A stretch of 64,000 nucleotides of DNA from Flavonifractor sp052065355 (GTDB lineage Bacteria > Bacillota > Clostridia > Oscillospirales > Oscillospiraceae), in assembly GCF_052065355.1 (NCBI RefSeq), contig NZ_JBQHUF010000001.1:186001-250000 (forward strand). The letters run 5' to 3'. The notes beneath the pieces were generated by a model, which did not search any database, had not been told where the DNA came from, and was given only the letters and a program-made list of their open reading frames with translations. Of this stretch, positions 24,156 to 29,765 are shown piece after piece. The stretch's first letter is position 1. Every line of letters starts with the position of its first letter. A program made the position numbers and the translations under genes.

Positions 24156-24398
24156 TCATTCTTTCCCGAGCAGGTGGTTGATGGTGGTGCCGAGAGCGGT
24201 CGCCAGATAGTACAGCTCGTAGTCAGCGACGACTCTGCTGCCGTTTTCGATCCGGCTGATGACCTTCTGCGTGACGTCCAGCCCGATGATCTGGAGCTTG
24301 TAGGCGAGCTGTTCCTGTGACAGGTTTGCCCGCAGCCGCTCCTCCCTGACTCTCTCCCCGGAGATGTTGCACCTGCCGTCTGGTTTGTATATTTTCGC
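24156..24398 (-). CDS. Second HTH regulator, start codon missing or unusual
   Basis: An 80-residue XRE-type helix-turn-helix protein with N-I-S-G-E-R-V-R-E-E-R-L-R, L-S-Q-E-Q-L-A-Y-K-L-Q, T-Q-K-V-I-S-R-I-E-N-G-S-R-V-V and a final L-G-T-T-I-N-H-L-L. It resembles a common clostridial phage and element repressor that begins M-K/R-I-Y. Here the expected Met codon (24396-24398) is GCG. An in-frame TAA lies five codons upstream of it, and no ATG, GTG or TTG occurs before the HTH. A ribosome binding site (AGGGAGG) is in the right place. Either a rare start is used or the gene has lost its start. Two matching 17-bp repeats upstream look like its operators. Confidence 0.6.
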   Translation of the reverse strand, partial: AKIYKPDGRCNISGERVREERLRANLSQEQLAYKLQIIGLDVTQKVISRIENGSRVVADYELYYLATALGTTINHLLGKE

Positions 24399-24414
24399 AG
24401 CCCTCGCCTCCCTT

Positions 24415-24431
24415 TATGCTAAAGATGACTA
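24415..24431. repeat. Operator-like direct repeat, copy 1
   Basis: TATGCTAAAGATGACTA, one mismatch from copy 2 at 24469-24485. This copy lies next to the ribosome binding site of the minus-strand HTH gene. Confidence 0.7.
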
Positions 24432-24438
24432 TGCAATA

Positions 24439-24468
24439 TTGACTTTACCAGTTTTGGCGTGGTAATAT
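24439..24468 (+). promoter_or_regulatory. Promoter of the DUF4236-TM2 gene between operator repeats
   Basis: TTGACT (24439-24444) and TAATAT (24463-24468) are 18 bp apart. The -10 touches operator copy 2. A short inverted repeat TTACCA/TGGTAA (24445-24450, 24460-24465) lies in the spacer. Confidence 0.6.
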
Positions 24469-24485
24469 TATGCCAAAGATGACTA
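24469..24485. repeat. Operator-like direct repeat, copy 2
   Basis: TATGCCAAAGATGACTA, directly after the -10 of the plus-strand promoter and 54 bp from copy 1, in the same orientation. Confidence 0.7.
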
Positions 24486-24517
24486 AACGCTAAAAAGCGC
24501 ACATAGGAGGGAAAAGC

Positions 24518-25021
24518 ATGGGTACAAGGTTTAGACGCAGCTTTAAGGTGGCCCCGGGTGTCCGGGTAAACCTGAACAAAAAGAGCGCGAGCATCAGCTT
24601 CGGCCCGAAGGGTCTGAAGCACACGGTCAGCACGACGGGGAAAAGCCACACGACCGTCGGGATCCCCGGGACGGGTCTGTCATATACGACGAGCTCCGGC
24701 GGGAAGTCCGGCGCGCAGCAGGGCGCGGTCAGCGTCCCCGCAGCGCAGCGGCCGACGTCGCCGAAAAGCAAGACGGTGGCGCTGCTGCTGTGCATCTTTC
24801 TCGGCTTCTTCGGTGTCCATCGGTTCTATGTCGGGAAAACCGGCACAGGCGTCATCTGGCTGCTGACGGCCGGGGCCTGCGGGATCGGCTGGTTGGTCGA
24901 TATTTTCACCATCCTGCTCGGCGGTTTCTATGACTCCGAGGGCCGTGTACTGCGGTTCCGGCCCACAGAGGCCGATCTCGCCGCTGCCGGTGAAGCGCCG
25001 GATCCTGACGCCGAGGAGTAA
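24518..25021 (+). CDS. DUF4236 and TM2-domain membrane protein
   Basis: A 167-residue protein starting at ATG 24518 after AGGAGG. Residues 1-55 are a DUF4236 domain (R-F-R-R-S-F-K-V-A-P-G-V-R-V-N, S-F-G-P-K-G, then G-I-P-G-T-G-L-S-Y). A Ser/Lys-rich linker follows, then a TM2 domain (about 85-145) with two transmembrane helices around G-F-F-G-V-H-R-F-Y-V-G-K and the late D-I-F-T-I-L-L-G-G-F-Y-D. It is the only plus-strand gene of the insertion and the only one not obviously of phage late or regulatory type. Functions of both domains are unknown. An accessory or exclusion role in the cell envelope is possible. Confidence 0.88.
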   Translation: MGTRFRRSFKVAPGVRVNLNKKSASISFGPKGLKHTVSTTGKSHTTVGIPGTGLSYTTSSGGKSGAQQGAVSVPAAQRPTSPKSKTVALLLCIFLGFFGVHRFYVGKTGTGVIWLLTAGACGIGWLVDIFTILLGGFYDSEGRVLRFRPTEADLAAAGEAPDPDAEE

Positions 25022-25040
25022 AGCCCTACATAACAGAAAA

Positions 25041-25075
25041 AGCCCGCCCGGGATCTCCGGGCGGGTTTCTGCTTT
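25041..25075. terminator. Bidirectional terminator between TM2 gene and endolysin
   Basis: Stem GCCCGCCCGG/CCGGGCGGGT with an A-run before and a T-rich tail after, placed between convergent genes. Confidence 0.88.
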
Positions 25076-25086
25076 TCTATGCGGTT

Positions 25087-26091
25087 TTAGAGTTTCGTGA
25101 CGTAGTCCAGAGAGATCCAGCCCGCGCCGCTCTTGAGCTTGCCCCACTTGGTCGCGCCGGGGCCTGCGGCTTCGGCGACGATGGTGTAGATGCCCTTGCC
25201 CTTGATCTGGCCGGCGACGCCGTAGTTGGTGCCGGGGCCCTTACGGATGTTCAGCACGTCGGCCGTCGTCCGCACGCGGTAGCTCGTGGCCGTGCCGGTG
25301 CTGCCGGTCGAGATGTCCGCAGCGTTTACCCAGCCGTAAACGGTGGAGCCGCCGCCGCTGATTGCCTTCAGGTGGTACGGGTGCGCCTTGCCGGCCGCGA
25401 CGGCCGTGATGGTGGCCTTGCCGGGCTTGCAGGTCTTGGCGTCCTTGGCTGCTGCGCTGGTGTAGTGCTGCGTGCCCTTGAAGTCGACCACGTCGCCGAC
25501 CTTCAGGCCGGATGTAGTGCCGCCCGAGGTCTGACTGCCTGTGCTGCCGCCTGCATCCTTGACGCCGAGGCGCTTGTTGACCTCGGCCGCGATCTGGCCG
25601 TGGCGGTTGTAGAGGTAGTCGCCCGGGCAGCTCTTATTCGCGTAGTCCCTGTGCACGGTCATGTTGCAGCCGTTCAGGTGGTTCACGCGATCGTTTTTGC
25701 TGGTCGACCAGACGAGGCGCTTGATGCCGTTGCGCTTGCAGATGTCGGTCACGAGATCCAGCAGCGCGGCGTATGCCTTCGCGGAGACGGGCCAGTCAGG
25801 CGCGCCGCCGTTGTTGGCGACTTCGATGGTGACGGCCCGCTGGTCGTTGGCGTTGGACGAGGTGCACCACGAGCGGTTTGCCTCGTCGACGTACAGGGCG
25901 ATCCGGCCGTCGGTGCCGATGCCGTAGTTGCTGGACGCCTGCCTCGAGGAGCTTGCGAACAGGTTGCCGCAGGTCTCGACGGAGCAGTTGCCCGCCATGC
26001 AGTGGATCGTGATGGTGTCGATCTTCTTGGTGCGCTTGCCCGAGTGGTTCGGGCTGAGCTTGGTGTAGACCACCAGAGGGCTGTTACTCAT
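25087..26091 (-). CDS. Phage-type N-acetylmuramoyl-L-alanine amidase (endolysin)
   Basis: Cleaves the amide bond between muramic acid and the peptide stem. The 334-residue protein has an N-terminal Amidase_2 domain (1-175) with zinc ligands in T-I-T-I-H-C-M-A-G (His 30) and in the late H-R-D-Y-A-N-K-S-C-P-G-D segment, plus the S-N-Y-G-I-G motif. A Gly/Ser/Thr linker (about 178-195) follows. Two C-terminal binding modules follow, the last an SH3b-like domain with V-L-N-I-R-K-G-P-G-T-N-Y. No signal peptide is present, so export needs the holin encoded just upstream. Its ATG overlaps the end of a 34-aa ORF. Confidence 0.93.
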   Translation of the reverse strand: MSNSPLVVYTKLSPNHSGKRTKKIDTITIHCMAGNCSVETCGNLFASSSRQASSNYGIGTDGRIALYVDEANRSWCTSSNANDQRAVTIEVANNGGAPDWPVSAKAYAALLDLVTDICKRNGIKRLVWSTSKNDRVNHLNGCNMTVHRDYANKSCPGDYLYNRHGQIAAEVNKRLGVKDAGGSTGSQTSGGTTSGLKVGDVVDFKGTQHYTSAAAKDAKTCKPGKATITAVAAGKAHPYHLKAISGGGSTVYGWVNAADISTGSTGTATSYRVRTTADVLNIRKGPGTNYGVAGQIKGKGIYTIVAEAAGPGATKWGKLKSGAGWISLDYVTKL

Positions 26092-26188
26092 TGTCGTCTC
26101 CTTTCCCGCCGGTCAGCTCGTCGAGAGTCTCGTCTGTGATGGTCTCGCCGGGCTTCAGCTTGATGTCGTCGGTGTTCTGGTTTTTCAT
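26084..26188 (-). CDS. Small acidic protein (34 aa) between holin and endolysin
   Basis: ATG 26188 follows AGGAGG with a good spacing, and its stop overlaps the endolysin start by 8 bp. The 34 residues are acidic and contain L-K-P-G-E-T-I-T-D-E-T-L-D-E-L-T-G-G near the end. Short proteins of this kind occur between holin and lysin genes of clostridial prophages. Function unknown. Confidence 0.6.
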   Translation of the reverse strand: MKNQNTDDIKLKPGETITDETLDELTGGKGDDNE

Positions 26189-26242
26189 GGGTTTACCTCC
26201 TTTACAAGCAAGAAAAGGGCGGGCCGGAGCCCGCCCTCTCCG

Positions 26243-26557
26243 TTATTCGATGGTCAGGCCCTCAGTGTTGAGCTGCTTGACGATTGCCTCGATCGCGTTG
26301 ACGACGCTTTCCTCGTCGACCTTGAAGCCCTTCTGCTTCAGGAAGTCGAGGACGTACTGCTTCTTCTCCTCGCCGCGGCCCTGTCCGACGTAGAGCTGCT
26401 CAGCGGCAGCGACGCCGATCTTTACCCACGCGGTCAGCTCCTTGCGCTGTGCCTCGGTGGTCTGCTTCTTCAGCCACGGGATCAGGAAAACGCTGACGCC
26501 GGCGCCGATCAGGGCGAGGGTTGCGTTGACGATGGGTGTGATGTCGATGGTGTTCAT
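26243..26557 (-). CDS. Phage holin, LLH family
   Basis: A 104-residue membrane protein with one N-terminal transmembrane helix (about 8-30), followed by a charged helical domain containing W-V-K-I-G-V-A-A-A-E-Q-L-Y and a final helical repeat (Y-V-L-D-F-L-K-Q-K-G-F-K-V). This is the architecture of the LLH holin family of Firmicute phages, which opens the membrane to release endolysin. It lies in the lysis cassette with the amidase and overlaps the next upstream gene by 4 bp. Confidence 0.85.
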   Translation of the reverse strand: MNTIDITPIVNATLALIGAGVSVFLIPWLKKQTTEAQRKELTAWVKIGVAAAEQLYVGQGRGEEKKQYVLDFLKQKGFKVDEESVVNAIEAIVKQLNTEGLTIE

Positions 26558-26862
26558 CCCTTTGCCTCCTCATTGTTGAGAGTGTCCCCGGACGGATCCG
26601 GGAGCGGGTTGCCGTCGGCGTCGAGCCCGTGGCGGTTTCGGCTGATTTTCTCGCCGAGGCTCTTGCCGGCGTATGTGATTAGATAGCCGACGCAGGCGGT
26701 GAAGATGGTGCCGGTCAGCTCACCGACCGGGTCGCGCCCGAAGGCAGAGAGCAGCAGAGAGCTGGCTGCGCTGAGCGTCGCCACGCTGGCCGCCCAGTAT
26801 GCGAGCTTTTTGCTCGCCTCGATTTTCTTTTTACGCTTGCGCCGGCGCTTCTTTGCGGCCAT
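26554..26862 (-). CDS. Small phage membrane protein with basic N-terminus
   Basis: A 102-residue protein starting at ATG 26862 after AAGGAGG. The first 15 residues are almost all Lys and Arg. Two hydrophobic helices follow (about 20-40 and 48-65), then a soluble, polar tail rich in Asp, Pro and Asn. Small two-helix proteins next to holins are common in phage lysis cassettes, where they may act as antiholin or second holin. No family was recognised. Confidence 0.75.
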   Translation of the reverse strand: MAAKKRRRKRKKKIEASKKLAYWAASVATLSAASSLLLSAFGRDPVGELTGTIFTACVGYLITYAGKSLGEKISRNRHGLDADGNPLPDPSGDTLNNEEAKG

Positions 26863-26875
26863 GCTGCTCACCTCC

Positions 26876-27241
26876 TTAGTCGATGATCGCGTGGATCCCC
26901 TGACTGGTGAGGAAGTCCTTCTGCGCGTGTTTGATTTTGGCAGCGTAGTCGAGGGCCGCGTGCATATCCCCGTTACAATGCGCGTCAGGGATGCGCTGCA
27001 CGGCCCGGGCCGTCGCCTCGCCGAGGGCGATGGCTGCCGACGTGCCCTGAATGGTGATGATCTGGAGATCTTCACGGGCACGCTCTCGGGCCGCTGCCTC
27101 TTTCTGTCGTTTGGCCTCCTCGGCCTCCTTTTGCTTCTCGCGCTTCTGGATCCTGTGCTCGAGCATCCAGAAGCAGAAGCCGGTCACGGCCGTCGGGATC
27201 CCCATAAGGACGACGAGCGCGCCGATGTTGATTTCGATCAT
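26876..27241 (-). CDS. Small phage membrane protein with coiled coil
   Basis: A 121-residue protein with one N-terminal transmembrane helix (about 7-26), then a strongly charged Glu/Lys/Arg coiled coil (28-60) and a C-terminal helical domain. It resembles spanin-like or tail-associated small membrane proteins of clostridial prophages, but was not assigned. The start is ATG 27241 in a minus-strand run of phage late genes. Confidence 0.75.
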   Translation of the reverse strand: MIEINIGALVVLMGIPTAVTGFCFWMLEHRIQKREKQKEAEEAKRQKEAAARERAREDLQIITIQGTSAAIALGEATARAVQRIPDAHCNGDMHAALDYAAKIKHAQKDFLTSQGIHAIID

Positions 27242-27298
27242 TGTGTCACCTCATAAAAGCCGGAGGGCCGCAGGACGCGGCCCTCCTTGTTGTTGGGC

Positions 27299-27430
27299 TT
27301 ACTCCTCGACGTCGTCGAAGTAGCCCATGTCGACGAGATACTTGTGCACGCGGGCCTTCAGCTTCGCGGGGACGTTGTCCTCGGTGATGCGGCCCATGAT
27401 GATCTCGCCTGCATACAGACGTACCAGCAT
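27299..27430 (-). CDS. CD1375-family protein (43 aa)
   Basis: ATG 27430 was chosen because AAAGGAGG lies 9 bases upstream; a longer frame from 27490 would lack such a site. The 43 residues match the CD1375 pattern of clostridial phages: M-L-V-x-L-Y-A near the start, G-R-I-T-x-x-x-V-P-x-K-L, and a final V-x-x-x-L-x-x-M-G. The function is unknown. The family is usually encoded between tail and lysis genes. Confidence 0.7.
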   Translation of the reverse strand: MLVRLYAGEIIMGRITEDNVPAKLKARVHKYLVDMGYFDDVEE

Positions 27431-27486
27431 TTCACGCTCCTCCTTTCCTGCAATTTTTAATAATAGCCACGCGAGGGCCCGGGCGA

Positions 27487-27651
27487 TCATTCGCTCGCCC
27501 CTTCCTTCGCGGTGCCAGCGTTTGCGGCTGCCTCGATGGCAGCGATGGCGTCCTCGACCTGCTTGCGCAGCTTCTTCGGGACGTCGTTGATGGTCATGGT
27601 GGAGCCTTCGCGGGTCAGCTCCCTGACGTACAGCTCGACGATCTTGCTCAT
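27487..27651 (-). CDS. CD1375-like small phage protein (54 aa)
   Basis: ATG 27651 overlaps the preceding stop (GCATGA). The product starts M-S-K-I-V-E-L-Y-V-R-E-L and has the same T-I-N-D-V-P-K-K-L-R-K-Q-V-E core as the neighbouring 43-aa protein, so the two look like diverged copies of the CD1375 type. The C-terminus is Ala/Gly rich. Confidence 0.65.
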   Translation of the reverse strand: MSKIVELYVRELTREGSTMTINDVPKKLRKQVEDAIAAIEAAANAGTAKEGASE

Positions 27652-27818
27652 GCTGTTACCTCCCCTCCGTCGCCGTAGACCACGTCGGCCAGCTCCATGA
27701 TGCAGCCCTTCAGCAGCTCGATGGTGTCAGCCTGCTCGGCGATGGTTTTGTCCTTCTTGGCCTCTGCGGCCTGTTCGTCGTTCAGCTTTTTGATGCTGTC
27801 GGCTCTGTGCTTAATCAT
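27648..27818 (-). CDS. Small coiled-coil phage protein (56 aa)
   Basis: ATG 27818 overlaps the end of the next upstream gene by 4 bp, and its stop overlaps the following ATG. The product is a helical, Lys/Glu/Ala-rich chain of about 45 residues (A-D-S-I-K-K-L-N-D-E-Q-A-A-E-A-K), ending in a Gly-rich tail. Similar short helical proteins occur near tail-fibre genes. Function unknown. Confidence 0.6.
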   Translation of the reverse strand: MIKHRADSIKKLNDEQAAEAKKDKTIAEQADTIELLKGCIMELADVVYGDGGEVTA

Positions 27819-28147
27819 GCAAAGTTACCTCCGATCGACTGGATGTAGCAGGTCTCCGTAGCAGAGCCGCGGAGCAGCTTGGCCTTGACCTTGACGCCCC
27901 ATGCTGCGGCCGTCTTGGTCTGGTTGGTGAAATAGTGCTTCTGGCCGGTGCGGGCCTTCTGCGTGATGTCCTCCCACGTCGGGCTCGCGTCGTTGCCGTT
28001 GTTGCAGATCCAGACCTGAAGCGTGCAGCCGGCCGGGAAATTGCCCTGAATGTTGACGAGGGCCTTGGTCGGCATGGCGTCGGCCTCCATAGCGAGGGTC
28101 TGCTCGAACTCGACGGACGTAACGGCCTTGGTGAAGAAAAAACGCAC
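27815..28147 (-). CDS. Phage tail-end protein (110 aa), possibly truncated
   Basis: A 110-residue, beta-rich protein with aromatic and Gly/Asn segments (V-W-I-C-N-N-G-N-D-A-S-P-T-W-E-D) typical of small phage fibre or accessory proteins. The only start is GTG 28147 without a good ribosome binding site, and it lies inside a terminal hairpin 45 bp from the right end of the insertion. Either its N-terminus was reshaped by the insertion or a weak start is used. It heads the run of overlapping minus-strand phage genes. Confidence 0.65.
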   Translation of the reverse strand: MRFFFTKAVTSVEFEQTLAMEADAMPTKALVNIQGNFPAGCTLQVWICNNGNDASPTWEDITQKARTGQKHYFTNQTKTAAAWGVKVKAKLLRGSATETCYIQSIGGNFA

Positions 28148-28176
28148 AGCCGACTCACTTGAGTCTCTGTGCGTTT
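28140..28176. repeat. Terminal hairpin at the right end of the insertion
   Basis: AAACGCACAG (28140-28149) pairs with CTGTGCGTTT (28167-28176), and an inner GACTCA/TGAGTC stem adds six more pairs. On the minus strand it is followed by a T-run, so it could act as a terminator shielding the element from outside transcription, but it overlaps the GTG of the first phage gene. Confidence 0.75.
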
Positions 28177-28192
28177 AATGATAACGGACGGC
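28168..28192. repeat. Right terminal inverted repeat of the insertion
   Basis: In reverse complement this end matches the left end at 22364-22388 at 18 of 25 positions. It lies directly inside the right copy of the direct repeat. Confidence 0.75.
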
Positions 28193-28208
28193 TTTTTTGC
28201 CTATTTTG
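28193..28208. repeat. Right copy of 16-bp direct repeat flanking the insertion
   Basis: Identical to 22349-22364. The PerR promoter begins 11 bp further right, so the insertion abuts but does not cut that promoter. Confidence 0.85.
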
Positions 28209-28218
28209 AAAAAAACAC

Positions 28219-28272
28219 TTGCGCCTAAAAGAAAAATCTGCTATTATATCAATAACAGTAATGATTACTGTT
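28219..28272 (+). promoter_or_regulatory. PerR/Fur promoter and Per-box-like operator
   Basis: TTGCGC (28219-28224) and TATTAT (28242-28247) are 17 bp apart. A perfect palindrome, AACAGTAAT-G-ATTACTGTT (28254-28272), follows at the transcription start. Its form resembles a Per/Fur box, which suggests autoregulation. Confidence 0.8.
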
Positions 28273-28299
28273 TATAAACGATTGAAAGAGAGGTGGAAT

Positions 28300-28683
28300 A
28301 TGAACGGAAAGCGCTACTCCAGACAGCGGGAGCTGATTTTTGAAGCTCTGAAGCATACCACGGAGCATCCCACGGCGGAGATGGTATATCAGTGGCTCAA
28401 GCCGGAGAATCCTAATCTGAGCCTGGGAACAGTATACCGCAATCTGAATCTGCTGGCAGACGAGGGGACGATTACCCGGATGGCCTTTCCGGTGGAGCGG
28501 TATGACTACAACACCGCTGCCCACCCCCATTTCTGCTGTGAGGTCTGCGGTGCGGTCTATGATCTGGACCTGCCCTATGACGCCGGATTGGATGAAAAGG
28601 CCCTTCTGGCCAGCGGACACGATGTGACCGGACATGAGGTTTTATTCCGCGGCACATGCGTCAAATGTAAGAATCTCCAGTAA
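28300..28683 (+). CDS. Fur-family regulator, PerR type
   Basis: A 127-residue metal-dependent repressor. The N-terminal winged helix holds S-R-Q-R-E-L-I-F-E-A-L and the recognition helix S-L-G-T-V-Y-R-N-L-N-L-L. The C-terminal domain has the regulatory metal site H-P-H-F and the structural zinc Cys pairs C-E-V-C and C-V-K-C. The start is ATG 28300 after GAGAGG. The palindromic box upstream suggests autoregulation, and the following superoxide reductase and rubrerythrin genes make PerR the best subtype. It should repress these genes until peroxide oxidises its metal site. Confidence 0.9.
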   Translation: MNGKRYSRQRELIFEALKHTTEHPTAEMVYQWLKPENPNLSLGTVYRNLNLLADEGTITRMAFPVERYDYNTAAHPHFCCEVCGAVYDLDLPYDAGLDEKALLASGHDVTGHEVLFRGTCVKCKNLQ

Positions 28684-28748
28684 ATATTGTTATAAATACC
28701 CGGGAACGGGACAAAGATAAGAATGAATCAGAAAGGTTGGTAATCTTT

Positions 28749-29138
28749 ATGGAATTTAAGTTGTATCGCTGCGCTCACTGTGGTAACATTGCGTTCAAGG
28801 CGGTGGATAAGGGCGTGCCCCTGTTCTGCTGCGGTCAGAAGATGGAGGAGCTGGTGCCCAACACCACCGACGGCGCTCTGGAGAAGCACGTGCCCGTGGT
28901 GGAGAAGAACGCCCACGGCAGCGGCAATTCCGTTACCGTGAAGGTGGGCAGCGTGGAGCATCCCATGCTGCCGGAGCACTACATTCCTCTGATCGCCGCT
29001 GTGACCGAGGATACCGTGGTTCTGAAGTTCCCCAAGCCCGGCGAGAAGCCGGAGCTGAAGACCTTTGTCTATGGCGACGAGAAGGTTACGGCCTATGAGC
29101 TGTGCAACCTCCATGGCTTCTGGAAGGGCGAAGGCTAA
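28749..29138 (+). CDS. Superoxide reductase (desulfoferrodoxin)
   Basis: Reduces superoxide to hydrogen peroxide without making oxygen, typical of anaerobes. The 129-residue protein has an N-terminal desulforedoxin domain with Cys ligands (C-A-H-C near 9-12, C-C near 29-30). The catalytic iron site is formed by E-K-H-V-P-V, H-P-M-L-P-E-H-Y-I-P and the late C-N-L-H. The start is ATG 28749 after AAGGTTGG. It lies 65 bp after the PerR gene and 37 bp before rubrerythrin, so the three form a peroxide-stress cluster. Confidence 0.95.
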   Translation: MEFKLYRCAHCGNIAFKAVDKGVPLFCCGQKMEELVPNTTDGALEKHVPVVEKNAHGSGNSVTVKVGSVEHPMLPEHYIPLIAAVTEDTVVLKFPKPGEKPELKTFVYGDEKVTAYELCNLHGFWKGEG

Positions 29139-29175
29139 TCGAATCAAATAAAAAATAGGAAGGAAGGCGTTTTAT

Positions 29176-29709
29176 ATGGAACTCAAGGGCAGCAAGACTG
29201 AAGCTAATCTGTGGAAGGCATTTGCGGGAGAGAGCATGGCCCGCAACAAGTACACCTATTTTGCCAGCAAGGCCAAGAAGGAAGGCTACGAGCAGATCGC
29301 GGCCATCTTTGAGGAGACCGCCGGCAACGAGAAGGAGCATGCCAAGCTGTGGTTCAAGGAGCTGGGCGGCATCGGTGACACCGCTGCCAACCTGAAGTCC
29401 GCCGCCGCTGGCGAGAACGAAGAGTGGACCCAGATGTACCGGGAGATGGCTGACACTGCCCGGGAAGAGGGTTTCGAGAAGCTGGCCTTCCTGTTTGAGG
29501 GCGTGCTGAAGATTGAGAAGGAGCACGAGGAGCGCTACCTGACTCTGCTGAAGAACCTGGACGAGGGCATGGTCTTCAAGCGCGGCGACGAGTATATGTG
29601 GAAGTGCCGCAACTGCGGCCACATCCACTTCGGCAAAGAGGCTCCCCAGGTGTGCCCCGTGTGCGCCCATCCCCAGGCCTACTTTGAGCTGCGGGCTGTC
29701 AACTACTAA
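29176..29709 (+). CDS. Rubrerythrin
   Basis: A non-haem di-iron peroxidase of 177 residues, reducing hydrogen peroxide to water. The N-terminal four-helix bundle has two E-x-x-H iron motifs (E-K-E-H-A near residue 54 and E-K-E-H-E near residue 115). The C-terminal rubredoxin-like domain has C-R-N-C-G-H-I and C-P-V-C-A-H-P for the Fe(Cys)4 centre. It follows superoxide reductase directly, so the peroxide made by the reductase can be removed at once. Confidence 0.96.
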   Translation: MELKGSKTEANLWKAFAGESMARNKYTYFASKAKKEGYEQIAAIFEETAGNEKEHAKLWFKELGGIGDTAANLKSAAAGENEEWTQMYREMADTAREEGFEKLAFLFEGVLKIEKEHEERYLTLLKNLDEGMVFKRGDEYMWKCRNCGHIHFGKEAPQVCPVCAHPQAYFELRAVNY

Positions 29710-29720
29710 GAAATAAAACG

Positions 29721-29765
29721 AAAGGCGTCTGCCTGTCTGAACGACAGGCAGACGCCTTTTTCTTT
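29721..29765. terminator. Bidirectional terminator between rubrerythrin and histidine kinase
   Basis: A 17-bp stem AAAGGCGTCTGCCTGTC/GACAGGCAGACGCCTTT with a 5-base loop, ending in T residues on the plus strand and A/T-rich on the other. Confidence 0.95.

Larger units (their letters stand above)
22364..28192. mobile_element. Phage-derived element with IS30-type transposase and inverted ends
   Basis: A 5.8 kb insertion between the lipoprotein and the PerR gene. It is framed by a 15-16 bp direct repeat and by imperfect terminal inverted repeats (18 of 25 positions match). Contents in order: IS30-family transposase, XRE repressor, a 37-aa protein, a second HTH regulator, a DUF4236-TM2 protein on the plus strand, then endolysin, holin and several small late-phage genes on the minus strand. 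No tyrosine or serine integrase, terminase, capsid or portal gene is present. It may be an internally deleted transposable prophage or a compact satellite moved by its DDE transposase. The first base (22364) is shared between the repeat and the inverted end. Confidence 0.8.

Noticed and set aside
26084..26188. Bacteriocin precursor with double-glycine leader
   Set aside because: Only seven residues follow the Gly-Gly, no transporter or modification gene is near, and the context is a lysis cassette.
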